Shown: in pieces, positions 44,371 to 56,475 of the stretch
Position numbering within the stretch: the stretch's first letter is position 1
How the letters are laid out: every line of letters starts with the position of its first letter
Assembly: GCA_963575745.1 (NCBI GenBank)
Contig: CAUYUJ010015514.1
Coordinates: 95,782 to 159,781 of the forward strand
From: Prorocentrum cordatum
Taxonomy: Eukaryota; Sar; Dinophyceae; Prorocentrales; Prorocentraceae
Direction: 5' to 3'
Length of the DNA: 64,000 nucleotides
Notes under the pieces: generated by a model
Told to the model about the DNA's origin: nothing
The model's database searches: none
The model's input: only the letters and a program-made list of their open reading frames with translations
Program-made: the position numbers and the translations under genes

Positions 44371-46193
44371 GGATCTGCAACGCCTGCCACACTTTGCGAG
44401 CCCGCAACGGATAGGGGGGACCAGCCCCAGCGCACCCCCTGTGGTGCCGAGAACGTGCAACGCCTGCCACAATTTGCGAGCCCGAAGCGGATATGGGGGA
44501 CCACCCCCTGCGCACCCCCTTGCGGTGTCGAGAAGGTGCAACGCCCGCCACACTTTGCGAGCCCGCGCCGCATAAGGGCACCACCCCCATGCGCACCCCT
44601 TTTGGTGTCGAGAAAATGCAACGCCTGCCGCACTTTGCGAGCCCGAAACTGATGGGGGACCACCCCCTGCGCACCCCCTCTGGTGTCGAGAATATGCCGT
44701 GCCCGCTGTGCCCTGGACGACCGTCACGGATAGCGGCCGCGGTGAGAGACCACCCCCTGCGCACCCCCTCTGGTGTCGAGAATATGCCATGCCTGCTGTG
44801 CCCTGGACGACCGGCACGGATAGCGGCCGCGGTGAGAGACCACCCCCTGCGCACCCCCTCTGGTGTCGAGAATATGCCATGCCTGCTGTGCCCTGGACGA
44901 CCGGCACGGATAGCGGCCGCGGTGAGAGACCACCCCCTGCGCACCCCCTATGGTGTCGAGAATATGCCATGCCTGCTGTGCCCTGGACGACCGGCACGGA
45001 TAGCGGCCGCGGTGAGAGACCACCCCCTGCGCACCCCCTCTGGTGTCGAGAATATGCCATGCCTGCTGTGCCCTGGACGACCGCACGGATAGCGGCCGCG
45101 GTGAGAGACCACCCCCTGCGCACCCCCCTCTGGTGTCACCCATGCCTGCTGTGCATGCTTGTGCAACGACCGTCACGGATAGCGGCCGCGGTGAGAGACC
45201 ACCCCCTGCGCACCCCCTCTGGTGTCGAGAATATGCCATGCCTGCTGTGCCCTGGACGACCGTCACGGATAGCGGCCGCGGTGAGAGACCACCCCTGCGC
45301 ACCCCCTATGGTGTCGAGAATATGCCATGCCTGCTGTGCCCTGGACGACCGGCACGGATAGCGGCCGCGGTGAGAGACCACCCCCTGCGCACCCCCTCTG
45401 GTGTCGAGAATATGCCATGCCTGCTGTGCCCTGGACGACCGGCACGGATAGCGGCCGCGGTGAGAGAGCCTGCATGCCTGCCCTGGACGTCTATCGCCAT
45501 GCCTGCTGTGCCTGACCGCGCGGCCGCGGTGAGAGACCCCCCTGCGCACCCCCTGCGCACCCCCTATGGTGTCGAGAATATGCCATGCCTGCTGTGCCCT
45601 GGACGACCGTCACGGATAGCGGCCGCGGTGAGAGACCACCCCCTGCGCACCCCCTATGGTGTCGAGAATATGCCATGCCTGCTGTGCCCTGGACGACCGT
45701 CACGGATAGCGGCCGCGGTGAGAGACCACCCCCTGCGCACCCCCTATGGTGTCGAGAATATGCCATGCCTGCTGTGCCCTGGACGACCGCACGGATAGCG
45801 GCCGCGGTGAGAGACCACCCCCTGCGCACCCCCTATGGTGTCGAGAATATGCCATGCCTGCTGTGCCCTGGACGACCGGCACGGATAGCGGCCGCGGTGA
45901 GAGACCACCCCCTGCGCACCCCCTCTGGTGTCGAGAATATGCCATGCCTGCTGTGCCCTGGACGACCGGCACGGATAGCGGCCGCGGTGAGAGACCGCCC
46001 CCTGCGCACCCCCTATGGTGTCGAGAATATGCCATGCCTGCTGTGCCCTGGACGACCGGCACGGATAGCGGCCGCGGTGAGAGACCACCCCCTGCGCACC
46101 CCCTATGGTGTCGAGAATATGCCACGCCTGCTGTGCCCTGGACGACCGGCACGGATAGCGGCCGCGGTGAGAGACCACCCCCTGCGCACCTCC
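44371..46193. repeat. 90-bp minisatellite, about 17 units plus divergent leader units
   Basis: TGGTGTCGAG recurs at 44771, 44861, 44951 and 45041 and on to 46105. Each unit holds GAATATGCCATGCCTGCTGT, GCCCTGGACGACCGGCACGG and a GCGGCCGCGG core. Four older units of about 85 bp at 44371-44680 (CAACGCCTGCCACACTTTGC) share the flanks but not the centre. Shortened units occur near 45130 and 45470-45540. As 90 is a multiple of 3, both strands are open with 30-residue repeats (for example GVENMPCLLCPGRPARIAAA), but no translation signal is evident. Confidence 0.95.
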
Positions 46194-46311
46194 TATGGTG
46201 TGTGGTGTGGTGTGGTGTGGTGTGGTGTTGTGTGGTGTGGTGTGGTGGTGTGTGGTGTGGTGTTGCGTGGTGTGGTGTGGTGCGATGTGGTGTGGTATGG
46301 TGTGGTGTGTG
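46194..46311. repeat. (TGTGG)n pentanucleotide repeat
   Basis: About 20 units of TGTGG with a few substitutions, directly abutting the last 90-bp unit. Confidence 0.93.
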
Positions 46312-46436
46312 TACGAGCGAGAAGGAGGAGGCGAGGTGGGAACGCGGGTGGGTGAGGGAGGAAGGAAGAGGAGGGGGGAGGAGGAGGAGGTGAGGTGAAC
46401 GCGGGTGCGGCGCGGGTTGGACGAACAAGAACCCCA

Positions 46437-47261
46437 CTAAGCATGTGGGGAACAAGGATTCAAGGACACGGCGAGCATGTCAGATTCTCCAGCGTGCGTC
46501 GCTGCTGAAACCGACACACACGCATCAACCATTGCTTTGGCCCTCAAGACCCAATCGCTGACGAAGGGGCGCAGCCCTTGTGTCACTTTCTCCACTGCTA
46601 CTCCGCGCTCTGGCACTACAGCTAACCAGTCGAAGTTAGAAACCTTTGTTGTCAGAACGAGAGCGGGCACAGAGAAGACAACCCTCTTACGATCGTCTAG
46701 GAGAACTTTGCGCCCCACAGGTGTTGTCGTTGCTTTTCCTTCTTCTTTTTCTTCTTCTTCTTTTTTTTGGGGGGGTGCCTGCATGTTGCACCCAATGGAA
46801 AAATTCGGCGGCAGCCAGCCCGCCTGCTTCTTTACCGCTGTACAGCATAAGGGAAATATTACGGCTCACATGGGGTATGCTGTATTTTCTCTGCTCGTTG
46901 ATTCGTTTCATTACGTCGGCTGATTGGGACAGACTGTCGGTCCACCACGGCTCCAGGACAGAGGCGTCAAGCACGGCATCGCCTGCGGCCTCGACACCGC
47001 CGCTCCCCCCATCGCAGATCTCCTCGACAACGTCGGCCAGCAGCGTCAAGGGGTCCTGTATCGAAACGGCCGAGGGGCCCTGAATAAGACGAAGGAGTAG
47101 CAGCAGCAGTACTCATCGGAGGAGAAGAGCGGGGAGCAAGGGAAAGGGGGAGGCGGAGGAGGAGGAGGAAGGGGGGGGTCATCGCTGTGTTTTTTGGGCC
47201 CCAGGACCTTAATTTGTTGCGTCCCCTGGCCAGCAAGATGATGGCAGCAAAATGCTGCCAC
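46437..47261 (-). pseudogene. Probable 3' portion of the 46.4-50.6 kb retroposed gene
   Basis: Two minus frames, 46687-47049 (TLLADVVEEICDGGSGGVEA, FFHWVQHAGT) and 46437-46784 (VVFSVPALVLTTKVSNFDWL, VTQGLRPFVSDWVLRAKAMV), read like consecutive parts of one protein joined by a frameshift around a TTC-rich tract (46740-46772). They lie just downstream of the larger frames and on the same strand, so they may be the same transcript's C-terminus. A GGA-rich tract (47110-47180) separates them from the main body. Confidence 0.4.
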
Positions 47262-47359
47262 CCACGGGGTGTGTCAAGTTACTGTTGAGACTGTTGTCAC
47301 GGTCTTCGAAGTCGGGGACGGCAGGGGGAGGGTAGGTGACATGAGGCTGTTCGAAAGGC

Positions 47360-50300
47360 TCACGCCGCCCCGCCGATGGCATTGCATACTGCGTGCAAGA
47401 GATCCTCCAAACACGTCACAATCAAAGAACCGTTTCGAAACGCATGATGCAATGGTTTGGTTTTGTGATACCAGTCCTCTGCAGCTTGTGCTGGATCTGC
47501 TGCCGCTGCTGCCGCCATCGCCTCGGCCACCTTGCCGTCGACGCAGGGCTCGGACAACGCGGCCATCACGTCCTTGGCGCAAGTAGTGGAAGGCCCCTGC
47601 TCGCCGACGGGGCCGTTCACCTCGGCGTCGTCGACGTCGTCGCCAAGCAGGTCCAGCTGGGGGCCCGCCTCGATTGCCAACTTGATTGGCTTTGAAGCTG
47701 GCGACTAAGACGCCGTCTTGAGTAACCGACCAGGCGTAATATGGAAGCTCAGAGCTCCTCATCTCATACAGTGCTGCGAATAAGCTGAGTGAGTCCACGC
47801 AAGCAATTGGCCTTTTAACCTCCGCACGCTTCCCAGACACCAGCTGTTCAACAGTACATTCGCAGAGGTACCCAGTGTTGTAGTACAGTAGTGGGCGCAT
47901 GAAGCACCTGCTCAAGCCATCGCCTCCTTGCAGTATGAGAAGCTGACCGAGCATCCACCCCGCCGATGACGCGCGAAGGTGCTGAGCCCACTTGTAATTG
48001 AAATGTGCTGCCCATGCTCGAACATGTGCAGGGTATTCTGGCTGCCCAAAGCTGTCGCGAATTGCAGCGGGCTTGCTCTCCGAAGGCACTGGCGTGACAT
48101 ATCTGTGGAAGTCGGTCAGAACGCCGTCGACGCCGCCGAACGCGGCGAACGCCTCCTCCACTAGACGCGCGCACGGAGCTGCGAGGTCCGATCACGACCA
48201 TGTAGTCCATGCCGCTCCCTGCCAACGTCATGTGCCGCAGCCCGATGCGCGCCGACAGCAGCGGGAGCTGCGTGGTCGGCGCGAGCTTCATCGATGTCAA
48301 AATTACACTGTTCAACCCTTCGATGCTATGGGTGTCGCTCGGGAGGTACTCGCACCAAAGCGCGACTTGGCTCCAAAGTTGCGTCGGACACCTCCCCGTC
48401 TCAGCAGCTGCGGCCAGCTGAGAGCTGAACAGGTGCTTGAGCTTCACTGCTGTAGTCTCCAACTTCTCGTCTGGCATGCCCAGGAGCTCCGTCGCAATTT
48501 CCCCCCGAACCGAGCAATCGACGTCGGGGCCCCGCTTAGCCAAGCCAAGTGGCCTCAGCGGGTGCGACCGAACCAAGAACCGCATGATCCTCCTGTCGAA
48601 GTCGGCGCGGCGCTGCGTGGTCAGGAGGTGGATCGACGCTGCGAGAACGCATCGAAGCTGTGGATGGCAATGCCCGAGCTCCAGCGCCCAAGCAGTAGAC
48701 CACGTAAGCTTGTCAAGCTCATCCAATACACGACCGCCTTGATACCGCGCGAGTTTTGCAATTTCCGAAGGGTTCCGAGTCTCGCCGTCGAACAACACGG
48801 GGTCATCGAGTTTCATCAACCACTTGTAGAAGTCATGTAGCGGCTTCCTCGCGCGATGCACAATTGCCATGGTGGTCGGTACGAAGAATGCGTCCCTGAT
48901 GGCGGGGGTTGCGTCCGTCCGCCATTGGCTCATCTTCTTCGAGTGCGCTTGCGCGCTCGCAATCAAAAGCTCCGCAGTGCCATCGGCCTCAGTCGTGGTC
49001 TCGATCGCGGCGGGCATGCTCTTCTGCGCGACCACGACGTCAAATATGGTTTGCAGCTGCTCGTGGGGCGCCTGCAGCACGTAAGCCTCGCCATCTTCCA
49101 CAGAGCCCCAGCGACCGCTCAGAGCCCGAGGAGGCATGCAGCACTTAGCAGCGCTTTGTGTGCCAAACTTATCTGCCCACTGGCTCCTGACCTTCTTCCC
49201 GTAGCCCCGCCAGCAGTGAAGGATCTTGACGAGTGCGCTGAAATTCTTGGTCGGAGCTGCGCCAGTATTATCTCGATCACCGTCGCGATCAGCCTTGCAT
49301 ACAACATCAGATGTGATGAGGCTTTTCTTTACCATCAGGTGGTATTGATGGAGGAGGCACGGCATGTTGAATGCGAACGTGGTCGGGTCGTGGGACACTG
49401 CATCGATGACATATCCTGTGAAAGCGTGCTCGTCGCCGCCGCTATCCGTGCCAAAAGCCACTGTACGAGTCACGATCAGATTGGCATCCTGCTGCGCTTC
49501 CAATGTGGACAGCCAAAGCTACCCAGGTGTTTTTTTCGTACATCGCATACAGAGTAAGAGCTCCTGAGCCTTCCACCTCGAACAAGTCGCAGCACGAAGT
49601 CTTGCAGTCCATGGCGCCCACGGTTCCCTCCCACGTCACACCCTGCAGCACCTCTACAGTAACATATCTCGAAACAGTTTCGCAAGTGTGGAACTTGCGT
49701 TTGTCGCGTACCAGCGTGTTCGTGGCATCGCCTCGATGCACGTGCATCGCCATGCGAAGGGTCGGCTCAAGCCGCTCAAGACTTGGTTGATGCCCGTCTT
49801 GCCCCCCGAACTCGTCGCAGATTGCAAGCGGCAGCGCCGGCGGCACGTCGTCCAGCAAGTGCTCCATCATGCTGTACCAGTCCCGCCGAGCCTGCAACAA
49901 GGCTGCGTGCATCAGTATTTCCCATCTGCACACAGTCGATCGATGTATATCCTCCATCACGCTGGGGCCGAAACGTCGAGCTGATACGCCGCACATTGAA
50001 CGTCGCATTGCCATGTTGAGCCCACCTTTTGCTGAAAGATGTTTTCCACACCCTTTGCGTTTGAAGATGAGGGACAACTGCCCTCCACCTCTTGAATCTC
50101 GTCGTGTCCGCAGTTGTGCTCTAAGGCCTGTGACGGCGGTTCGTAAACGAGCTTCTCTACGCCGAGAACTGCGAAGGTCGTTCTCCAACCGAGTGGTATA
50201 AGGAACAAGGTGGCCGTGCCTCCCACCAGCTGCTATCACTGTACTGTCGCCAGCGCCCACGCCGTCTCCATCGTCATCGTGAAATTCAACGGCAGGAGAA

Positions 50301-50641
50301 GGCGCATCGTCTCCAGCACGCGGAATTTCCTCGGCGCTGTCAAGGTCGATCACAGACGTTTGCTGGATGCAGGCCCGAAGACGATCCGTATCTATGGGAG
50401 CCGAGGTCTTAAGAACTGCACGCAAACACTCAACAGCGTCCAAATCGTACCACGTGAACTCGTCGTGCCTGAAGGATTGAAGCCGTCTGGCGCAAACCTT
50501 GAACGATGCGTGCCCGCAGGAACTGATTGAATGTGCTATGAGCACGTCTCTCAAACGTGAAAGCCCAGACCCTGTAATCTGAATGCAGCCCTCGTGCGTC
50601 CGACAATGGCCTTGGCAAACAGACACAACAAGTGCTTCCAT
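47360..50641 (-). pseudogene. Retroposed hAT-transposase-like gene with three frameshifts
   Basis: The ATG (50639-50641) directly abuts a spliced-leader relic. Frame 1 runs to about 49500 (QLSLIFKRKGCGKHLSAKGG, VTWEGTVGAMDCKTSCCDLF). After a 1-nt shift frame 2 runs to about 48190 (AFGTDSGGDEHAFTGYVIDA, PCLLHQYHLMVKKSL, ALSGRWGSVEDGEAY, SDTHSIEGLNSVILTSMKLA). Frame 3 runs to about 47690 (VEEAFAAFGGVDGVLTDFHR, YNTGYLCECTVEQL), then frame 4 to 47360. The TDS, C-x3-H-like (CLLHQYH) and RW.S blocks resemble the order seen in hAT-type transposases. This is pattern reading only. A single Asp-containing block GAMDCKTS precedes them. A domesticated or host-encoded multicopy gene is an alternative. Confidence 0.6.
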
Positions 50642-50659
50642 GTGCCAGAATGGCTACGG
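50641..50659 (-). other. Spliced-leader relic immediately before the ATG
   Basis: The minus strand reads CCGTAGCCATTCTGGCACA. It matches 17 of 19 bases of the dinoflagellate spliced leader, differing by T-to-C and T-to-A substitutions. The start codon of the downstream frame overlaps its last two bases, leaving no 5' UTR. Confidence 0.8.
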
Positions 50660-50899
50660 ATGTAGACCTTTCGTGTTAAATTCACGTGCTGTTTCTGAGT
50701 ATTGCTGCGCGTTATGCTAGTGTGTTGCGTTGAGTTGCGTTCATACTTAGTTCGCGTTGGATGCATACTGTAATCAGGTCATATTGGGTTTATATGAAGC
50801 GATCGAACCGAGGGGGAGGAGAAAGAAATTCAGACGCCAGTTTGGGAACCGCGGCGAAGCCCACTCCCGACTATCGATTTGCACCTCCCCAGGTTTGTT

Positions 50900-52095
50900 C
50901 TGCTCCAGACGGCTCCAAGACGGCCCAAAATGGCATCCAAGATCGCCCAAGACGGCCAAGAAGACGGCTAAGATGGCCCCAAGATGCCTCCAAGACGGCC
51001 CAGGATGCACCCAAGACGGCCTAAGATAGCCTCAAGATGGCCTCAAGATGGACCAAGAGCCTCCTAAGAGGTCTCCAAGGCAGCCCAAGAGGCCTCCAAG
51101 AGGTCCTCCAGGAAGGCCCGAAGAGGCCAAAGTCATTGATATTCCAAAGGTTGTTGAAGGATTTAAGCATTTGTTTCTTGTCGGCATTCCGACGGCTCAA
51201 GACGGCCCAAGAGGCCCCCAAAATCGCCCACGACGCCTCCAAAATGGCCCCGTGACGGCCCAAGAGGCCCCCAAGACGGCCCAAAGAGGGCCCAAGAGGC
51301 CTCCAAGACAGCCCAAATGGCCTCTAAGACGGCTAAGATCGCCCCAACATGCCTCCAACCCGGACCGAGATGCACCCAAGACGGCCTAAGATGGTCTTAA
51401 GATGGACCAAGACGGCCCAAGAGGCCCCCCAGAGGCCTCCAAGACGGCCCAGAAGGCGTCCAGGAGGTCTCCCAGGAAGGCCCGAAGAGGCCAAAGTCAT
51501 TGATATTCCAAAGGTTTTTGAAGGATTTAGGCATTTGTTTCTTGTCGGCATTCCGACAGCTCAAGACGGCCCAAGAGGCCCCCAAGATCGCCCAAGAGGC
51601 CTCAAAGATGGCCCCATGACGGCCCAAGTGGCCTCCAAGACGGCCCCAAGAGGGCCCCAAAACGGCCCAAGAGGCCAAGAACCCCTGATATGCCCCAAGA
51701 GGGCCCCAAAACGACCCAGGCAGGCCCCCAAGACGGCTTCCGACGGCGTCAGACAAGCCAGGAATGCCCTCAGACGGCCAAATAGGTCCCTAAGAAGCCC
51801 CCAAAGGCCCCCCAGAACCCTACAAGAGGCCCCCCAGGAAGCTCCCAGGAGGCCCCAAGAGTGCCCCAAGAGGCGCCCAAGAGGCCTCCTCCTCCTCCTC
51901 CTCCTCATCCTCCTCCTTTTTCCTCATCCTCCCCCTCCTCCTCTTCTTGCTTCCCCACGCAATTCCCCGAAGTCTTTCCAAATCGACTCGGGGAACAACT
52001 GGCCCGATAGCTTGGCCAAGCTCTGGCACGGCTGTCGACCACAGAAGCGCTTCCAAAGGGGCAGGGGGCGTCGGTGATTCGCCGTAGGCGTCTTT
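50900..52095. repeat. Second locus of the GGCCCAAGA satellite with truncated hairpin module
   Basis: The same short units as 33.3-37.9 kb, the same GGCATTCCGACGGCTC and GCCAAAGTCATTGAT segments (51123, 51490), a CTC run (51885-51915) and the TCGGGGAACAACTGG module. The copy stops after CCGTAGGCGTCTT at about 52093, in the loop of the second hairpin. Confidence 0.9.
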
Positions 52096-53300
52096 GATAC
52101 ACATACAAGCATAATTCACGCACCAGTTGAGCTGGGATGGTGCGAATTCAGAATTAGGATAGACGATGGGAGATCGGGTGCGAATGAAGGAGACCGACTG
52201 CGGCGTTGTCGCTGGGACCTGTGTCAGTATTCCTTCTGGAAAAACACTCCCTACCCTACCCGACCAATGACAGATGCGAGGCTATGTGGGCATTGTGCGC
52301 GGTTTTGAAGAAATCTCGCGCTTTGAACTTCCCGACGCTCGTAGAGGACCCGCAAGGCCCCCACGACGGCAGTTGCGACCTCCACGACGCCCACAGAGAC
52401 GCCCAGGACCAACTCCACAAGAAAACCAGCCAAAGGACAGGATCGGACACTCCGAGCCCTCGGCCCCAAGAAGACCACAGGAGATCCCACTAGAACCCCC
52501 ACAAGGCTGACACGAGGCCCCCACCGGACGGCATCTACTACACCCCCAAGGGGTCGGCGGTGCGGCGTAAGCCCGAGAATCTAAAGCTGTGCAGCATGTC
52601 CGTGCACGGATGGAAAGCGGATCCTCTTCAAATTGGGGATGTCGCTTGAGATGTCCGTGGGTTTGATCACCAAGCTTCAACATTGGAGAACCTTTGCACG
52701 GATTCGGGACGGCTCTGTTGTTTTAAAGCGGGGCTCTCGCTGGTAGCTTCCTTGAGCTCTATGATTAAATCTCTTCGCCGCCCTGACGGCCACAAGCACG
52801 GGCAGCCATTCCTTTTCAGACCGGGGCTCTCGCCCGAATTACAGGACCATGGGGCGCTCATCTGTAAGGGGGGCACTGACCGCAGCGAGAAGCAGTTGCT
52901 GCAGGGCTCATGGAGAGAGAGTACCTCGGGACGGGTGGGCGCAGTGGAGCATTGCTGACGCATCTTGGGCTTGCTCTGGCCATCCTCCTTCTCGTGCGCT
53001 GGGGACGTGGCCCCACCCCTACTCCTCGCGTGGGCCCTGGCGAGGCTGACAGACTGCTCTCCGTTTTCCAGCACCGCTTTGCGATAGAGGTGCGGCTGAC
53101 ACCTCGCCCCCCTCTCGCCATTTCCTGCTCTGTTGCTGCCGCTTCCCGATATGAGGGTACCTCCTGGGCCCGCCTGAGGCTCCTCCAGCTGCAAGGTTTC
53201 GCCATCGACCCTCGGGAATCGAGGAGGAAAATGTTTGCACGCTTTTGTATTGTTTGTGCACGTTTGGGGCAATTTGCGTGCTCCCGTTAGCCTATAAGGG
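52096..53300. other. Unassigned region, no recognisable gene
   Basis: A minus-strand frame is open from about 53986 to 52667, but the parallel plus strand is also open and no family is recognised. Segments such as FPRVDGETLQLEEPQAGPGG look protein-like but isolated. Confidence 0.35.
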
Positions 53301-53334
53301 CTCCAGGGGCTTCCAGTGACCTCTGAGGACGTCC

Positions 53335-53760
53335 TGGGGTCGGGATCCACGGCAGCACTATCTCCAGCCCTTCGCTCTCTCTCCTCGGGATCCACGGCAG
53401 CATTATCTCCAGCCCTTCGCTCTCTTCCTCCCACTTCTCCCTTCCTCCCCCTCCTCCATGCTCGTCCCACTCTTTCTCCTCCTCCTCCTCCTCCTGCTCC
53501 TCCTCCTTCTCTGCCTCCTCCTCCTCCTACTCCTCCTCCTCTTCCTCCATGCCCCGTCGCTGTGCACGAGAGGATGCGTCCGTGGGCCTGAAACTCCTCC
53601 AGCACTTCGTTGGAATGCCGCGCGGGTGTGCCAGAGCGCGTGGCGAGCGTGATGTGGGGCACCTGGAACAGGCAGCGGGGGGGGGGACGCGGCGCCCAAG
53701 GTTCGGACAGGGAAGAGGAGGCGGAGGAAGGGGAGGGCAGATGGGGGGAAAGGGGGCGAG
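53335..53760. repeat. 48-bp duplication and CTC tract
   Basis: CGGGATCCACGGCAGCACTA, followed by TCTCCAGCCCTTCGCTCTC, occurs twice in tandem (53340-53435). A CTC-rich tract follows (53470-53550) and a GGA-rich tract (53690-53760), inverted to each other. Confidence 0.75.
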
Positions 53761-53814
53761 GTGAAGAGAAACCCGTCCACCTGCGTGTTCTTCGGACGGA
53801 GTGTCGAACTGATG

Positions 53815-54545
53815 AAGCTACTTCCCACCCAAGTCTAGCCGCTCGGGCCACTGACGGATTGAGGCGGGAAGGGGGAAACCAAAAGGTACCGATACCGCTG
53901 CTCCCCGGACCTGTCCTGGGGTGCGGTCTGACCAGAATTTCGTGGCGAATCCAGCGGTGGTGACGAGGGCCTCCCAGGAGGCCCAAAACGCGAAAACGAG
54001 GGAAGGGTAGCGGAATGAGGACCTTCTCCTCCTCTGAACTACCCGCTCAAGTCTAGCCGCTCGTGCCACTGACGGGTGGAGGCGGGAAGTCTCTATGTTT
54101 TGGTCGGCGGCACGCCCAGGGAGGGAATCCCACCAGCCCTTTGGGCGTGAGTGGTTTAGAGAGCCCGCTCTGTTCTCAACCCCCTTCTTCCCCTTCGGGG
54201 AGGGGTTTACCCCTCCCCCTACCCCCTCCCCCTGGGCCTGGAGAGGGCTTTCCGCGGGTGGTCAGAGGGGTCGTTTGTGACTCCTGGGAGGGCTAAAAAA
54301 CGACACCCCTCACGAGGATTCTGGCCCCGACGGGGGGAGGCAGGAAAAAACCGTCTCCTCTTCTTTGAAGCCAAAATCATTGTTTTTACTACGGTTGTGG
54401 CCCCATTTTGGCCTTCCGAGGGGGCAGCGCTCCTTAAAGCTCCCCTCTTCTTTCAAGGCAAAATCATTGATTTTACGAAGGTTTTGGCCTCATGTTGCCC
54501 TTCTGAGGGGGCAGCGCTCATTAAAGCTCCCCTCTTCTGTGATCG
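53815..54545. repeat. Direct repeats of 50 bp and about 95 bp
   Basis: CAAGTCTAGCCGCTCG followed by GCCACTGACGG occurs at about 53829 and 54049. TTCGGGG-rich text lies between. A 95-bp unit containing GAGGGGGCAGCGCT, TTAAAGCTCCCCTCTTCT and AAAATCATTG occurs twice in tandem (about 54357-54540). Confidence 0.75.
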
Positions 54546-54554
54546 ATTCCCTCC

Positions 54555-54870
54555 AAGATGGCCCCAAGAAGCGCCCAGGAGGCACCAAGAGGCCCCAAGA
54601 TGGCCCCAATAGGCCCCCAGGAGGCCCCCAAGAGGCCTCCAAGAGGCCCCCAAGATGCCCCCAAGAGGCCCCCAAGAGGCCCCAAGAGGCTCCCCCGAGG
54701 CACCCACGACGCTCCTGGAAGCCCCTGGGGCCGCCAAGAGGCCCCCAAGACGCCCCAAACGGCCTCCAAGAGGCTCCCAGGAGGCCCGAAGAGGCTCCCC
54801 CAAGGCACCCAAGACGCTCCTATAAGCCCCTGGGGCCGCCAAGAGGACCCCAAGACGCCCCAAAAGGGGA
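54555..54870. repeat. GGCCCCAAGAGG-type short tandem repeats
   Basis: Units of 9-12 bp closely related to the 33-38 kb satellite, with a longer unit (CTCCTGGAAGCCCCTGGGGC and variant) repeated about 120 bp apart. Confidence 0.8.
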
Positions 54871-54884
54871 CGAGGTGCCCGAAC

Positions 54885-55300
54885 GCCTACGCCACGAGGA
54901 GCCCGAACGACTCACACCAGGACGAGGGGCCCGAACGACTCACACCACGAAGAGCCCGAACGACTCACACCAGAAGGAGGGGCCCGAACGACTCACACCA
55001 GGACGAGGCGCCCGAACGACTCACACCACGAGGAGCCCGAACGACTCACACCACGACGAGGGCCCCGAACGACTCACACCACGAGGAGCCCGAACGAGTC
55101 ACACCAGGAGGAGGGGCCCGAACGACTCACACCAGGACGAGGGGCCCGAACAACTCACACCACGAGAAGCCCGAACGACTCACACCAGGACGAAGAGCCC
55201 GAACGACTCACACCACGAAGAGCCCGAACGACTCACACCAGGAAGAAGGGCCCGAACGACTCACACCAGGACGAGAAACCCCAAACGACTCAAACCACGA
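54885..55300. repeat. Alternating 28/25-bp minisatellite
   Basis: About 16 units of GCCCGAACGACTCACACCA followed by either GGACGAGGG-type (28 bp) or CGAAGA/CGAGGA-type (25 bp) ends. The core is strongly conserved; only the 3' variable part differs. Confidence 0.9.
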
Positions 55301-55659
55301 GGAGCGCTTTCTCTCCCTCCTCCTCCGCCTCGTCCTTCTCCCGCTCCCCCCACAAGGAGGATGTACAAGGAGGCGGGAGGAAGGAGTAACAGGGGAGATA
55401 TGCGGGGCCAAGCGGACACACGCCTGAAAAACACGACTGTCGGCATGCTTCGCAAGAGTTGCTGTTGTGAGATGGGCTGGTGGGGATACGCGAAGCGTAA
55501 AGAATTCTCAGAAAGCTCGGAAATCCCCTGGCCTTCCGAGCAATTTTCTAAGCCTTCCCCGAAGACACCGGAAACTTCACAGAATGCGCGAGGGTTTCTG
55601 AGAAGTGCCGCTGCCTTCTGAGAGGGCCTTCTCCTTCTCACTTCCCCCCATGCTCCCCG

Positions 55660-56393
55660 CCGAATGGAGGCGGGAGGAGGAGGAGGAGGAGGAGGAGGAG
55701 GAGGAGGATGGGAGAGGGGGAGGAGGAGGATGGGAGGGGGGAGGAGGAGGATGAGGAGGAGGAGGAGGGAGGAGGAGGAGAGGAGAGGAGGAGGAGGAGG
55801 AGGCGGGAGGAGGTAGGGAGGGAGGGAGGGAGGGAGGGAGGGGGGGAGGGAGGGTTTCTATTTTTTGGCTGGCCGAGTGCTGCGGATGCGGTCCCTGGAA
55901 GAGGGCGGCCCCGGGAAGTGCTCGAAACCCTCGAGCGTCGGCGGCGGCGGCTCGACCTGCGGCGGCGCGGCCTGCTGACGCAGAGCACGGGCGGGGGCGG
56001 CACCACCACGGCGCAGACGAACGACGACGACGACGACAACGATGGCGGCGGCCTCGGTGGCGGCGGCGGCAACGGCGGCAGGGCGACAGCGGCAGCGGCG
56101 GCGGCGGCGCGCCCTGTTGGCGCAGGGCACGGCTGGCGGCAACGCCACCACGGCGCAAACGACGTTCTCCTCCAGGACGACCTCTGGGATTGAAAGTCGG
56201 GGATCGAGGATACAAAATCAACCAGTTGTGCAGCCCCGTTTGGCAGTTTTCGGACCTCTGGGGCCTCCAAGGATTTCCGAAGACCGATCAGGACCAAAGT
56301 TCCTCCTCGCCCTCGCCCTCCTCACCCTCCTCCTTCCTCCTCTTCCTCCTCCTCCTCCTCTTCCTCCTTCACCTCCTCCTCCTCCTCCTCCTC

Positions 56394-56424
<31 letters not shown>

Positions 56425-56475
56425 ATTCATTCACTCATTCATCCACTCTTTCATTCATTCATTCATTCATTCATG
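55660..56475. repeat. GGA, GAC/GGC, CTC and ATTC microsatellites
   Basis: GGA-rich 55672-55855 (with a GGGA run 55813-55855), GAC/GGC compound 56005-56110, CTC-rich 56310-56415, and (ATTC)n 56425-56473. No gene is supported. Long frames are repeat artefacts. Confidence 0.9.

Noticed and set aside
46194-46311. (TGTGG)n as a telomeric repeat
   Set aside because: Dinoflagellate telomeres are, to my knowledge, TTTAGGG-type. This is an internal pentanucleotide tract next to a minisatellite.
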